DNA from: Loxodes magnus
Lineage: Eukaryota; Ciliophora; Karyorelictea; Loxodida; Loxodidae
NCBI GenBank assembly: GCA_946699065.1
Contig: CAMPDV010000006.1
Span: 372,001 to 436,000, forward strand
Length of the DNA stretch: 64,000 nucleotides
Direction: 5' to 3'
Each line of letters begins with the position of its first letter. The stretch's first letter is position 1. Below the pieces are notes generated by a model. That model was not told where the DNA came from, made no database searches, and worked only from the letters and a program-made list of their open reading frames with translations. Position numbers and translations under genes: made by a program. Below are positions 1 to 12,715 of this stretch, in pieces.

Positions 1-1458
1 GCAGTGAAAGAAAAATATTAATTTTGTTGAGTATAAAAATAAAAATTTGAATATAAAATTATTCATAAAAATGACTTAACATTATCTTAATAAAGATATA
101 AAAAATATTCTCAAAATTATAGAGTATATATCTTTATTATAAAGATATATACTCTAAAATGGATGTAATGTTAAATTTTCTAATCCAAACTTATTTATCG
201 AAATACATATTTTTCCTTCTGCATAGAAATGAATTCATATTTGTTTTACTATTTTCAATAGATAATTTATATTTATCTCATTCATGGATAAATCTATTAT
301 AGTACTGGAAACCGACGTTTTATATGTTTCATAAATTAAAGATTAAATTATTTATAATGCTTAAGAATCTCATCATTTCTTCTTTAATTTAGTTAAAATA
401 ATCTCTGATTAATGATATAAAACTAATTATTTCAAAATAAATATCTCACTAATATTATAAATTTATCTTCATATTAATGATATTAGTAAACAAATTTTTA
501 TCCATTCTGGTGATTTATAAAGATACTAACTAATACTCCATATATTGGCAATCTGCATATTTTCAACTACTTTATTATATGTACTTTTATAATAGCATCA
601 TATTTTTATTTTAAGTAGTTATACTTTTATATTTAAAAAGCTAATTTAGCGTGCTTTCTGTTTTATTTTTGTATATTATATAATATATTTTGAATCTCTA
701 AATTTTATTTAAATGAATCATAAAAATTTTTAACTAAAATCTTTAGAAATAAAAGTATGCCCATCCTTATTTTTTAAATTCTTTAAATTTTAGTGCAAAT
801 ATAACGCAAGAGTAGTTACTCATAGATTATCACAATCTTATGATATTTTTCTTCTTCATTATGACCAACAAAAGTAAATAAGAATAATTTTATCTTGGTA
901 GTCACTAAAAAATGAAATTGATTTATAAATAAAGCAATGTTGTTAATTTAGTTTCTTAAGTTGATGTTAAAAATTAAATAAACTTTGATGATTTTCTTCT
1001 CTTTAGTTATTAAAATAGTATTTTAAATTCATAAGCATTCTTATTCCAACTGTATAATTTTTATTAACTTTTGCTTTAACAAATTCTAAAACCTTTGCTT
1101 ATAGCTCTTTTTAAGATATCAGAAAAAGAGCGCAGCTAGTGAATAAGCAAAATTAGCTTATGGATTTGAAAGCTTTAACTTAGAAGGTTTTATTTTTAGT
1201 TTGTTTTATATATTTATTTTCGTTCTATATGGCAACTAAAATATTGGTTAGCTATAAATAAATGTGACTATTTCCAAGTTTGTTTATTTAAGGTTAAATT
1301 AACTAATTTTATTTAATAAATAATATAGATCATATGGAAGTATGATTGTTGGAAGTAAAGAAGAAATGAAAGATAGAATTTATACTATATATCAGAGAAA
1401 TTTTTTTGGTGTAATTAAGTTAGTTTAATTGCAAATAATTATTATATATATTATTAAA
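1..1458. other. AT-rich region, no supported gene
   Basis: This stretch is very AT-rich and shows no recognisable protein motif, tRNA or repeat shared with the rest of the window. Because TAA, TAG and TGA can all be sense codons here, open frames are uninformative, and I saw no frame with clear coding bias. It may be intergenic or hold a gene I cannot detect by eye. Confidence 0.3.
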
Positions 1459-1955
1459 TCGCCGTAATTGTTCGAAGGTGAACAACAAGGGACGGCTTCA
1501 TCAGAGGTTGGGGAAGCTAAGTACCCATAATCGACTTTATGTCTTCCTCTACTTCGGCTTGACCTCTAGACATCTGCTAGTTTGACCTTTGGCACTGGCT
1601 TATTTTAGTTTTTAATTCTGGAAATAAAAGGAAATTATTTTTGCGAGCTTCATCAGAGGTGGGGAATTTAAATACCCATAATTGATACATGTCATCTGCT
1701 TTGGTGATACAGTGAGACGCAACCCGCCATGTCCTTGAACCTCCAACAAGTATTAAATATTACGAGTATTCTAAAATTATATCAGTATTGAACATTTTTA
1801 TCAGTACTGAATAATTATACCAGTATTGAACAAGGTTTATCAGTATCTGATAATTTTATTAGTAGCAAACATTCTTGTCAGTATGAAACAATTTTTAAAG
1901 AGCTGCGCACCAATGAGAGTACTTCGCGCTCTATAATCAAATTTATTTATTTATT
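1459..1955 (+). mobile_element. SINE-like element, family B, copy 1
   Basis: A dispersed element of about 500 bp, also present in reverse orientation at about 51411-51890. It is more GC-rich than its surroundings. It contains an imperfect internal duplication: a motif beginning GCTTCATCAGAGGT and running through TACCCATAAT occurs at about 1496 and again at about 1646. A run of degenerate TATCAGTACTGA-like units follows at about 1775-1890. The 3' end is a GC-rich hairpin (AGAGC paired with GCTCT) followed by an ATTT-repeat tail. This last module is shared with family A, which suggests mobilisation by the same LINE-type machinery (inference). No protein is encoded. Confidence 0.7.
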
Positions 1956-1964
1956 ATGTATAAA

Positions 1965-2180
1965 AAATAAGGATGATGATCAATGCTAATAGCACTTTCT
2001 AACTGGATGCCACCATGGAAAAGGAGAAGAGGTATAAAGGAAGATACCTAATTTATTCGAGGGTTTTCAATAGAGTGAATGTTCTACTGAAAGCAACTCT
2101 TAACCAAGGTTTCTGAAACCAGTTCATATATCTACCTTTTCATGTCAATTGCGATTCGCCAAATTCAAGATGAAGAAAAA
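1965..2180 (+). repeat. Degenerate SINE family A-like fragment
   Basis: This GC-richer island has an order of short motifs like the 5' half of family A (CTGGATGCCACCATGG against CTAGATGCCATCACGG, then a CCTAA...GAGG...TTCTC-type stretch). It has no recognisable tail and lies just after the tail of the family B element. I read it as an old, truncated family A copy. The similarity is by eye and weak. Confidence 0.35.
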
Positions 2181-3431
2181 TGGTTTGAAGAACTCCCTTT
2201 ATTATTTTTTATTATGTTATCTAATTTTAGAGATTGCTGATATTAGATCAAGATTCAAGAATTTAGGATATACTAGAAATAAACATTTGGTAATTATTTT
2301 ATCTCAAGAATAGCTAAAAAATAATTATCAATAGACACTTTTTAGATATTTTAAACTTATTTCGTGACAAAACTATTAACTGTGAAATCAAATAAATATA
2401 TTATGTAATGCTATCAGATCTTTTTCATTGGTCTGGCAAATTTATTACTTTATATACCTATATATCATATCATTATATTCTAATTATAATTGAATGGTTC
2501 CTTTTTATTAATAAATAACCTACTAAATTATTGAAATTATATATACTCTTATTGGTGTATCGAGAAATATCTCTACAATATTCACAAATTGCGCATTCAA
2601 ACTGCTAGGTAGCGTACTGGTTCTGTCAAGCAAACTTTTACGGCTCTCTGTATATTTATAAAACCCTTCTAAGATAAGTAAATATTCTGAGGAATATTAG
2701 GCGCCAATGGAGGGTGAGAGTTGCTCTGACTAAGAATAACCTATTTAGGATTAGATGAGCTTGAAAATTGAAATCAAAATATCTTAGCATGAAGTAATCA
2801 TAAACCAAAAATAAGTTGTGCTGGAAGGTAATTGAAGAAAAAATTCTGCTGATAGGCGATTAGTCACTAAATATTTCGCAAGCAAACTGATTAATCTTTA
2901 ATTTCATACTTTAATTAAATTTAATTGACATTCATATCCAATATACTCAGATAACCTTATAAAAGGAATGAGCAAATTTAGCACATACTCTATAATACTC
3001 GGCTATTTGTTATAGAATTAATTATGTATAAAAATATTTAATTACGATACAATTTATATCAGTTTTCATTTCTTGTTACATTTTTATATAAAATTTAAAA
3101 AAAGTGATTCTAAGAAGGAATAAGATTGTCCTGTTTTATCTTATTAAAAGATAACTTAGAAGCAACTTTAAGCAAATAATTTAAAAATATATACTAAAGC
3201 AAAATAATTTTGATTTTTAAAACAGAAAGATATTTCCAAAGAAATTATAGATTGTAATAAATTATCATGATTCTCCTTACTAAAATAAATTAAATTTTAA
3301 TCAGTTAGATTACTGTCAATAAAATTCTGTATTTGATTCCAAATTTACAGTTTCATATTACATTTCGTGTACTTCTTTTAAGTCTTATTCCATAAGATCT
3401 AATATTTATTAACTTAAAAATATAAAATGTA
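2181..3431. other. AT-rich region, no supported gene
   Basis: AT-rich with one GC-richer patch at about 2580-2740 that I could not match to another repeat or to a protein. Nothing else is supported. Confidence 0.3.
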
Positions 3432-3859
3432 TATAGGCCGCGTCAGAAAAACTAGTAGGTAATCTGGTGCAGTGTACTGCATTTCAAGTAACCTCGCACT
3501 AGATGCCAGCTCGAGAAAGGTGGATAAGCTCCGTTGAAACATGCCTAACTTGCCCCGAGGATTCTCTCTAGCAGTATGAAAATTTGACTGAAGAGCCTTC
3601 TAATTAATGACTTAATAACTAATTCTTATTTGGACCTTATTCAAGAATACTGAAGCATTTGACTCAAGATTTAAGAATAATTTTTAATAAGAAGATTCCA
3701 CATTTAGAGAAGCTGAAATGATTCAATGGACTTCTAGAATTTTAACGAGAAACATGAGAACACTTTTTTTAATATTAAATATTAATATTAATATTGAAAG
3801 AGCTGTGCGCCAATGAGGTGCTACGCGCTCTATAATAATTTTTATTTATTTATTTATTC
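3432..3859 (+). mobile_element. SINE-like element, family A, copy 1
   Basis: One of three clear copies in the window (the others at about 12716 and 48541, all on this strand). Shared blocks include GTAGGTAATCTGGTGC, the CTAGATGCCA block, GAGGATTCTCTCTAGCAGTA and a long stretch around TTGGACCTTATTCAAGA. The 3' end has the hairpin module AGAGCTG...GCGCTCT followed by (ATTT)n, the same tail seen in family B. At about 420 bp, with no coding capacity and an A/T-repeat tail, it fits a SINE. I did not find convincing RNA polymerase III A and B boxes. Confidence 0.75.
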
Positions 3860-5486
3860 AACTTGGCAAATTTATGTCTATTTATCTAAAAATAGTAGTT
3901 TGATTAGAAAAGTATTTCGTTATAAAAGTTAATTAAAATTAAATTATTCAAGCAACCTCTAATTCTTTAATAATGTTTTAAGGTTGACATTCTATCGTTT
4001 ATATTTTTTCTAATTCATCAATAAAAATTTTTACAATATTATACAAAATTGCAGATCTTATATATTCTATTAAGAATTCCTTAGCTATGCTTATTTTTTC
4101 TATAACTAAAAATTATATGAACCTCCATTGATAAAATGATAATATATCATTCAACTTTAAAAATGAATTTTTAAGCTAATATTAGCTATTAAAAAGATCA
4201 CTTTAACAATCCAACAATTCAATTATCTAATTACTGAAGAGATTTTATAAATGTTTTTATTTTTTTGTAGTTAAAAAGCTTCAAATATGCATTTTCTTAT
4301 TACAGTTAATCTTTTTTTTTCTTTTTTTTCTATAAATTTAACTTTTTTGAAATATTCAAAAGTAAACTATTAATGAATATTTTGACTATATGAAGAAAAA
4401 TTAATTGCCTTTTTACTTTTTATTTTAAAGTTATTTGAAAAGTAGATATAAATCTTAGCCTGCATATTACAGTATTTAACCATATGGCTCTTATAATGCT
4501 GTTTTAATACTTTCCTTTACAAAAAAACAACTATATAGATTATAAAGCGCTCAAAAGCACTCTCCTTCAATTTTTCTTTTACTAGGAAATTAAAATTTTA
4601 TAATCATTTTGCTGACTTTTATATAATTTAACTTTTTCACTTAGAAACTAAATATAATCCATACTTTAGAATCATAGAGATTAGTATTAAAACAGCTGCT
4701 TTTTAAAATAGAATGTGAGAGATTATAGAATCTATCTAGAGTGCTCTAAAAGCACTAGCTTATAATAGCTATATGTTAAATAAACTTAATTGCATGATAA
4801 TTTGGTACTATATTTGAAAGTTGAAAAAGATATACTCATCAATTTGAAAAAACATTGAACTTTTAAAAAATTAAGTTTTTACTACAAAATAGATGATCCT
4901 AGTGTAATATGTTTGTAGTAGAAAATTAGAAAATAGATTATATTTTACTTCAAGTAATTGGGAAAATATTTTAAACGAAGAATCTTTTGTTTAGTAAAGA
5001 TCAAAACATAATGATATAATTTTAACTAAAAAAGGCGAATTTAACTATTTTATTACTCAAAATCCTTCCTCAATTGGATAGATAATAAAAAACTTTCATC
5101 TCATAATTATAATTAGTACATTAGAAAGCCTTTATTAGGTTAAGTTTCCGCAGAAAAAATGTAAAGCAAGAATTATAAGAATGTAGCGATAGAGAAGTTG
5201 ATAGAGAGTTAAATATCATCTAAATACAATTTTTATTTAATATGATAATCAAAACAAACCTTCACTAGCTATACTTCATTATTTCTAAATATAAAAATTT
5301 ATATTAAATTAATCACTAAATTTTATGTTCTTTGGTGAGAATAAATTTCTCTAAATCAACATTTACCAGTTTGAAAACGCATAATATTACTAAGAATATA
5401 CTATTTATTATAACTTTGAGATTAAAGTTTTATAATTGATTGCTAGTTTTTTATTTTATTTTTTATTCTTAAAAATAAACTAAAAA
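3860..5486. other. AT-rich region, no supported gene
   Basis: About 1.6 kb of very AT-rich DNA between a SINE and tRNA-Ala, including a T-rich patch near 4310-4330. I see no recognisable gene or repeat. Confidence 0.3.
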
Positions 5487-5559
5487 TGGAGAACACGGAT
5501 ATCGATCCCGTTGCCTCTCGCATGCAAAGCGAGTGCTCTACCATTTGAGCTAGTTCCCC
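5487..5559 (-). tRNA. tRNA-Ala (anticodon UGC)
   Basis: On the minus strand the sequence folds as a cloverleaf: acceptor stem GGGGAAC paired with GTTCTCC and discriminator A; anticodon stem CTCGC/GCGAG with loop TTTGCAT, giving anticodon TGC; T stem ACGGG/TCCGT closed by one G-U pair. There is no intron and no encoded CCA. Two further copies lie at 33216 and 54914; both have a perfect T stem (ACGGG/CCCGT), so this is the slightly diverged copy. The T-loop starts with A instead of the usual T in all copies. Confidence 0.93.
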
Positions 5560-6095
5560 TTATATATATCTTTATTGTATTTCCTAAATATAATTTTTCT
5601 TATGAAATTAAGAGTTTTTTTAATTAATATCTTACTCTAATAAAAAGCTATTTATATATTAAATTGAATAAATTTTTAGGTAGATTCAATTAATTAAATG
5701 AAATGAATAAAGTTAATAAGTGAAAAAACGAAAATATCCTTTTAAACTACTTTGGTGCACTAAAATGAGCTTTACCTATTATCCACTTTCCAGATATATT
5801 TTTAAAGCAGAAAATTATCCTTAGTTAATTATTTATTAATCATAAAATTATTAAATTAGTTGATTTTAATTCTTTTACCCTAAGTTAAAGATGAATCATA
5901 AACAGAATTCTAGTTTATTTTCCTTGTAATTTAAGTATGCTTATCTACTAAAAATTCAATATTTTTGCTTATATTTAATGGATTTAGTTTTATTATTTGG
6001 CGAAGTTCCATTTTTGTTCTAATTTATTGAGATCCTGACTTTAAATAATTCGATCATTTTTAAAGTACTAAAATATTTTAAATCCTATATATAAA
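5560..6095. other. Intergenic region upstream of methyltransferase
   Basis: AT-rich spacer between two divergent genes. The last 120 bases before the methyltransferase ATG, including a GGCGAAGTTCCATTTTTGTT block, are conserved in the inverted copy at about 31910-32030, so they may hold the promoter and 5' leader. No canonical promoter motif can be assigned. Confidence 0.4.
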
Positions 6096-7115
6096 ATGCT
6101 TTCACCTGTTGAGTAACTTCAAAGGATGATAATAGGAAACTGAAATACACAAATAGTAGGCACCTTTGCTTCCTTAAAACTAGCTGATTTCATTGATAAT
6201 GATGATCTTACCGTTGAGGAAATCAATAGCAGGTTGACTCCTCCTTGTAACTAGGAATTTTTAGAAAGATACCTAAGATCTGCTGAAATACTAAATCTAG
6301 TTAAATCTAATGAAGAAGCGCCTATCAAGTATTAAGTTACTGACTTAGGAAAGCTATTGAAGTCTAACGGGCCGTTTTGGCATCGAGCAGTGTATTTTTC
6401 CAGTGAATTTCCTTAAAAAAGTTGGTAAAATCTAACTCTCTCACTATAAAAGGGACAATCAGGAGCCTCGTTAGCATTTGGATAAAACTGGGTTTCATAC
6501 TGGAATGAGACATAAGAAAAAGCAGAGTTTTTCTCTGGTTTTATGTCTAATTTCACTAAAAGCATTGCTTAAGAATAGAATTGGGAACCAAATAAAGATT
6601 TGTTTTCTAATATTAATACTCTCGTAGATGTTGGAGGATCAGAAGGGATCCTTTTATGCTCGATTTTGAAGTAAAATCCTCATTTAAAAGGAGTAGTTTT
6701 TGAACTTGAGAAGCTAGAACCAATTGCAACTAAATACATATAAGATTAAAACTTAGCTGATAGAGCTAGGTTCTAGTCAGGAGATTTCTTCAAACCTGAA
6801 ACGATAGTAAGTGCAGATTGCTATATGATGAAGTCAGTACTTCATGATTGGAATGATGAAGAATGCATCTAAATATTAGGAAATATTGCAAAAGCAGCTC
6901 CTTAAGGAAGCAAGTTTTACAATGTTGACGCGATAATTGACATTAATAATTAGTCTAGTGTTTTAGCAGATATTCATATGATGATGGTAACAGGAGGAAG
7001 AGAAAGAACCTTAGAATCATTTATCAGCATTTTCGAAAAGTCAGGGTGGAAATTCACTGAAGCAAGAAAAGTAGGAAAAACTCCTCTTAGTCTTATTTGT
7101 GCAGCAAGAGTTTGA
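6096..7115 (+). CDS. O-methyltransferase (COMT/HIOMT-like), copy A
   Basis: Encodes 339 residues with TAA/TAG read as Gln and one in-frame TGA as Trp near the start (MIIGNW). It ends at TGA followed at once by TAA. The fold matches the SAM-dependent O-methyltransferase family 2 (caffeate/acetylserotonin type). A helical N-terminal dimerisation region comes first; the SAM-binding glycine loop DVGGSEG lies at about residues 178-184; LHDWNDEE at about 249-256 carries the family's catalytic His (His250); the TGGRERT motif lies near residue 299. Length is normal for the family. It should transfer a methyl group to a hydroxyl of a small molecule; the substrate cannot be inferred. A second intact copy of identical length lies inverted at 30887-31906, and the LRR gene follows 450 bases downstream. 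Confidence 0.93.
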
Positions 7116-7563
7116 TAACAGATTGATTATCCTTAAAATCTTAACTTATATCAATATTATCCATCAATCAAAGGAAAATAAATCTACTCTATAAAATAAA
7201 TTTCATTTGCTTTCAAAAGAAAACATCTTAGTCATTTAATAAGCATTCACAGTTATTTCAAATAGAATAAGTAAAAGTTATTAAACTATCTGACCTGAAA
7301 TCAGGATTTGATTATGAGTATTATTTTTATAAAAATATCATAATTAAAATTATGAAAATAAAAGTTAGATATGAATAGAGGGATTTAAAAGCTTTATCAT
7401 ACTCTTTAATTTAAATAAATAAACCTAATTTTAACTTTATGAATATAAACTGATAAAGTAACTAGTCATGTCAATAATCACTAAATAGTAATTAAGAGAT
7501 GAAGCTAGTTAAATCAAATTATACTTATTTTATTAAATTATTTTATATTTAGCTATTAAATAA
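7116..7563. other. Conserved intergenic spacer and LRR gene leader
   Basis: Spacer between the methyltransferase and the LRR gene. Its last 230 bases recur inverted at about 28333-28560 before the second LRR copy, and again as an orphan at about 54080-54320 with no LRR gene beside it. Conservation in three places fits a promoter/leader, but duplication of the whole block explains it equally well. Confidence 0.5.
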
Positions 7564-10092
7564 ATGAAGGGATGTAGCTAACACGATTTTTGTTAATAAG
7601 CTTTTGTAATCTAGGAAGAAAAGAAAGAAATGAAAAATGAAAAAAGTTGAATTTAGGTTCAAGAAGGAAATATACTGAAATCATTTTGGAGGTATAAGAA
7701 TTTAGTCAGCTTGATGACTTAATTCCTAACTTTGAAGGAAGTTTGCAGACTATAACTAGTGGATAAGAATTTAAACTAGTTCTAATATCAATTTAATTCA
7801 ATCTAATTAATAAACAAAGATAACTATGATTGACTACCTTCAAATAACGAAGTATAGCAATAATCTGCGAACCGCTATATTGAGTGAATTTTTTGATAGC
7901 TAATGAGATAAAAAATTAGGAAATTTATTTTTGATGAATATACAATATCATGGAATTCAGCTTAGAATTAGCTTAAATGATTTAATCTATAATGCTAACA
8001 AATCAAGAGCTTACCAAACGTTTAAGAAGCCTCAATTTCGCATTTTACTAAAAACTAGCTGCTAGATTTATAAATTTTCATAAATCTAAAAAAGCTAGAA
8101 CTGTAAGATAGTGATCTGCATGATAAAAATCTCTTTTTTCTATAGAAATTAGTGAACTTAGAATTTTTCAATTTGGAAGGTTAAGAAATTTCAGGAGAAT
8201 TTTTAAACTTATACTGCTAAAACCTTAAATTAGAAGTTCTGAAAATAAAAAGTGAAGCATTTGACTATTCCTATCTTTTATAGTTTTTACTAGTTAAAGG
8301 TCATTTAATTACTGAGATAGTAGTTAATTTAAATGATGAAATAGATTAGTTCATAAACTTCTGCCCTAATTTAAGAAAGATACATTTCTAGTCTGATATG
8401 CCTTAAACAATGTTAAAAGATATCAACCATAAAACTTTAAAATGCTTGAAAATTGAATCCGATCTACCTAGAAAAGATTTTACTCATTTCTTGTCGGTAA
8501 ATTTACCCAATCTTGTTATATTAGAAATCGAATGTTGTCCTAACTTTTGCAACAAGCATTTAATACTGATGATGAAAAACTCTCCTAACTTAAAAGCAAT
8601 AAAATTGATATAGCTAGAGTAGCTTTAAGATACTGCAATAAGAGAGATAGGTAATTATGGTCAAAATTTCGAGAAAATCATCATTGAAGAAGTAGAAACG
8701 ACAAATGAAGCTCTAAGGTATATTTTTTAAAACTGCTCCAAACTGAAATGTATATAGCTTTAAGTGGAATGCCTCTTAAGTTTTGAGCTTCTAGACATAA
8801 TTAACAAAAATTGCTATCAAATAAGGATATTAAATTTAGAGAGCTGCTAGTTTGACGATGTTGAATACAAAATTAAAGAAATGATATACTTCAAATAACT
8901 GGTATTTTTAAGCTTAAATTACTAAGAATGGTAAACAACTGAAGATATAAAGTAACTTATAACAAATCTTAAGAATATTCGATAGCTAGATATAGCTATA
9001 AACAGTAAGGTAACCTCAGATGCTTTTCCTTTAGTTGATGAAAATGGAGTTGATCTTAAGATCTGAGAAACTTTGAGAAGTTTTACTCTAAAGCATCCAT
9101 CCAGCTTTGAAATAAAATGATTAAACAATCTAAAGGCGAAGTTTAAGTAACTTGACATATTTACAAATGAAATCTGAGATTATGAGTACAATGAAGTTGA
9201 AATGGTGATGACTTATAACTAAAATTGAAGAATTAAAGTCTTTGAGTATTTAGTCTATTTAACTTTAATCTTTTAGCATAAATAAATATCTTATGCTTAA
9301 ATTACTTTAAATGGTTCTATAAAATCTAATTAAATATGCTATTGACTATACATTTAAGAAGTCATATAGACTCCTTATATATCAGTAAATGAGTAGCTAT
9401 GATTTCTTAGATAATCTTTATTTAAACAACTAAAATTGGAAGCAAAAGGAAAATTTAAGATAGAGTTGAGAAAATTAAAATTCAGTTTATTTTTCATCCT
9501 CAAATGCTCGTAAAAGGGATTTAGCATTTATAAATTAAGACAATCATATGAAAACTAAAAAATGATGAGATTAACTAGCTAAAAATTTAATTTTTATTCA
9601 TTTCCTTAAAAGTTAAAATTTAAGCAAAAACAAGAAAGTTATAGAATAAAGCAAACAATTAGCTAATAAAGTGTTTACATTTGAATTTAAGGTTTAACAA
9701 TGTTTAAAATAATTACCTACAAAGTGATATTATTACTATCTGAAAATGAACTTAGGATGTATAAGGATTTATGCTTACTATTCAAATAAAGTATTAAGCT
9801 CTAAATTTATTATTTAAGCTAAAAATAAATCAAAATTATTTTGTACATTGGGAGATAAACAATTATTTATTCATATTTCTGGCTATAGATTTCCTTATAA
9901 AATCTTAATTGAACATAGTTATAACATGAGATAAGAATATTAAGGTATAAGAAGAATTTTATATTATAATCAAATTTAAGATATTCAATTGAAGAAATAC
10001 TTATTCATAATTAAGAGCTTTATGATTAAATTAGCAAACCAATAATAATATAAATCATTTAGGATTTTAGTCATTCTTAGGATTTTTGCTGA
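7564..10092 (+). CDS. F-box-like / leucine-rich repeat protein, copy A
   Basis: Encodes about 842 residues in one frame using TAA/TAG as Gln and several TGA as Trp. Residues about 40-72 resemble an F-box (hydrophobic residues spaced as in FWRYKNLVSLMTQFL, then VCRLQLVDKNLN). From about residue 155 to 520 there are irregular leucine-rich segments such as LKCLKIESDLP and NLVILEIECCPNFCN, as in substrate-recognition subunits of SCF ubiquitin ligases. Copy B at 25771-28332 keeps the same frame with many substitutions, which supports coding and the code assignment. The C-terminal 140 residues are basic and aromatic-rich; the exact stop is uncertain because copy B carries a one-base indel just before it. 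A decayed relative of the C-terminal part lies at about 46430-46920. Confidence 0.82.
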
Positions 10093-10368
10093 TAAGTTAA
10101 AAGTTAAAAGGTTAAATCTTGATAATTTTAAAAGCTTTCAAAAAATATTACATAAAGATTTCCTATTTTTAAGTTTATACCTAAAGTCTATCTATCGATA
10201 ATTATTTATATTATTATTTACATCTTAACTTCTACTTTCACTTTCTTTTTCTTAATTATATAGTAGTAGTAGATGTGTTTTTAAATGGAGTAAGTGTAAG
10301 TAATTAAGATTACTCTTAGTATTAAGTTTAAAATACTAAATTTAAACTAAAATATTTATCTTCAAAAG

Positions 10369-10440
10369 TGCGCCATCCGGGACTCGAACCCGGGTCAACT
10401 GCTTGGAAGGCAGTTATCCTAACCACTAGACTAATGGCGC
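10369..10440 (-). tRNA. tRNA-Gly (anticodon UCC)
   Basis: The minus strand gives a full cloverleaf: acceptor GCGCCAT/ATGGCGC with discriminator A; anticodon stem ACTGC/GCAGT with loop CTTCCAA (anticodon TCC); T arm CCGGG-TTCGAGT-CCCGG. No intron. It lies about 280 bases downstream of the LRR stop, facing it. An identical gene lies inverted at 24371-24442, and a damaged copy at 48430-48500. Confidence 0.94.
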
Positions 10441-11099
10441 CTATAATTATAAGAGAAAGCTTTTAATTTAAACCTTTAATTATATAGCTAAGAACCATTC
10501 CTATTCTAACTCCAGTTCCTAAATCTTAATACTAGCACTAGTTTATCAATTATCAGATTATTAGAGGTAATAGCAAGCAAATCTATCTAGCTAGAATCTC
10601 TTACAGCAAATTAGTAATTTAAAAGATAAAATTAATTCCAAAGAGTCAAGATGAGTTAGGAATGTAACTTATATAAATGAACTAACTTAGAAATTGATGA
10701 AATAAGGACATCTAACGAGAATAAAAAGCTAATAATAAGAATAATAAAAAGGAACAATATGGAAATATAAAAAGACTATATAAATAAGATTTAAGACAAG
10801 AAATAATAGATAAAATTTGAAATGTGATAGATATGATAACTAGATCATTATTACTAAAGATACTAAGATAAGAAAGAATTTAGAGCATAAGTTAAAGTTA
10901 TAGATCACAACATCATCTTATTAAATTTAAAATTAGTTATTGCTAAATTATTAAACTAAGCTTAAATTCCTATTTTAGGCTGATTTTAGAAATTTTAGTT
11001 TAGACAGATAATATTTTTAAAACTAGGTTAAATTAGGAATGAATGAGACATTCTAAAAGTAAAATGTAAAAGTGCTGATCCTAATTTACCTGATTGCTG
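10441..11099. other. Duplicated spacer next to tRNA-Gly
   Basis: No gene seen. The first 320 bases recur inverted at about 24045-24370, marking the inner end of the large inverted repeat. The whole stretch, including bases beyond the inverted repeat, is recognisable again in diverged form at about 49020-49560. Confidence 0.55.
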
Positions 11100-12418
11100 A
11101 TGATTAAGCTGCTAGAAAAATAAAAGTGATCAAATGAATCCCAATTCATACCCTTAATCAGGAGAGTTATTACAAATGCTTTTATCAAAAAATTTTTTAA
11201 AGGCGAAGCTCTTTAATAGTTTGCTAAAATGAGCTAAGTTACATCTTAAATAATAGACTTAAGCATTTTAGTGTCTAAACAAGAATGATTAACCACTAAT
11301 CATTTTAGTTATTAACCTATTTCTCTATATCTATTACCAAATTATAATATTTGGCTATTTTCTATTTCTTAAAGTTACTCCATTCTGTTAAATTTTTAAG
11401 ATTTAAATCATAGTTATATACCAGGAGAAAAACTAGTTATAGCTTACACCATTTAGGCTAAGAATGGGATTAATATTACCATTCTTAGAACTAGCGTTGA
11501 TTATGAATAGCTTGCTATATCCAAACCTATAAGCAATCCAATCTTAATGCTCTTTAAATTTTTCTTCTCTTATTTTGTATTTTTATATCCAGAGCTGGTT
11601 CAATTAAATAGCTATGGCAGAGAAAAATTATTTTTTATAAGTTTAGATTAAAGTTTAATTTATCTTATTTACTAGAGCTATAAATTCAAGTCTAAACAGC
11701 CATAATAGCAAATAGTAAAGGAAAAGCTTATAAAAATCTAGGGCAGCTTTATAACTTCAATAACTGCTATAAATAATGAGTTTCGAAACAGCTTTAATGA
11801 TCTAGAATCGTGATTAAATCGAGTAAAATCATCATAACAATGAACCTTCCAAAGTAAATCTATCAATACTCTCTATTCCCTGCTTTGATATTAGACATAC
11901 AGAATTTTAATCAGAAGCGAAGGGTTGAAGAATGATACATGCTAAAAGGTGTAACGGGTCTATTATATTACTAAGAGATAAACAGCTAAACTTAATTTGG
12001 TTAACTTTAAAATCTGCAACAGGCTCATTTTATAGTCATAAGAAGAGTATTTAAGATTATAAGTTAGAAACTAGCTAGAAGTTTAAATGCAAAGAAGTTT
12101 CTTATTGTTGAAGCTAAAAAACTAAAGAGTAACTAAAATAAAAATTCATAATCTAGCGAAGATTAGAAGACGGTTAATGGTAATTAGATATAATCTATTG
12201 AAAGCAATAGAAAAGATGTTGCATATTAAAATAAGTTAAATCATAAAATTGAGAAAGAATTAACTTCCAAAAGACAGCAATCGTATTTAAATGTTTAAAC
12301 AAAACCATAAAATTTAATTTTACATAGCTTCCTTTCAAGATTGGTAATTAAACTAAATATAAGAATAAATATTAGCAACTCATCTTCTGAAAGTAAATCA
12401 TGCTAATATATTTTTTGA
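11100..12418 (+). CDS. Unrecognised protein, probable two-exon gene
   Basis: I do not recognise this family. From the ATG at 11100 one frame stays coherent for 300 codons with a clear excess of G at codon position 1. It has one likely membrane segment at about residues 147-166 (hydrophobic, rich in Phe and Leu). At 12000-12022 a 23-base GT...AG stretch, if spliced out, joins this frame in phase 0 to another coherent frame containing a charged Lys/Glu/Asn-rich region. The proposed stop is TGA at 12416-12418, but the frame could continue toward the SINE at 12716. The first ~100 bases upstream recur in the third copy of the duplicated block near 49560, the gene body does not. Confidence 0.45.
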
Positions 12419-12715
12419 GATAACTCAATTCAAATTAAAAATTACAATAAACTCAATATATCTGCTGAAGGTATAATCATACTTAAGCAAAGGACAAGTT
12501 ATTTTTGCTAATTTAAATAGTTCTGAAGGAGAGTTAAAGGTTTTGGTATTATTAATATGTAATCAAATATAATTATAAGGGATAATAATAAAGAAGGAAA
12601 GCGAGAAATTTATAATTCATTTAGAAGAAAGTTTATCTTTATAGGATTTCTGGCTTTATATATATCCTATAATACTCATATAATTCTATCGTTAATATAT
12701 TAAAAAATATATAAA
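12419..12715. other. AT-rich spacer before SINE
   Basis: Possible extension of the preceding reading frame or its 3' region. Nothing distinct is visible. Confidence 0.3.

Larger units (their letters stand above)
5440..10760 (+). repeat. Left arm of large inverted repeat
   Basis: This arm holds tRNA-Ala, an O-methyltransferase gene, an F-box/LRR gene and tRNA-Gly. The same order occurs inverted at about 24045-33320. Similarity runs through flanks and intergenic DNA: the block before tRNA-Gly, the leader of the LRR gene and the leader of the methyltransferase to about 5975. It is broken by arm-specific insertions and a diverged stretch between about 5600 and 5975. The copies differ at many sites, so this is an old duplication rather than an assembly artefact. 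Boundaries are approximate. Confidence 0.85.

Noticed and set aside
1775-1890. CRISPR-like spaced repeats (TATCAGTAC units)
   Set aside because: Units are degenerate, unevenly spaced and part of a SINE present in two copies; the genome is eukaryotic.
8922-9158. Minus-strand frame of 78 codons
   Set aside because: Antisense to LRR copy A; the plus frame is conserved in copy B.
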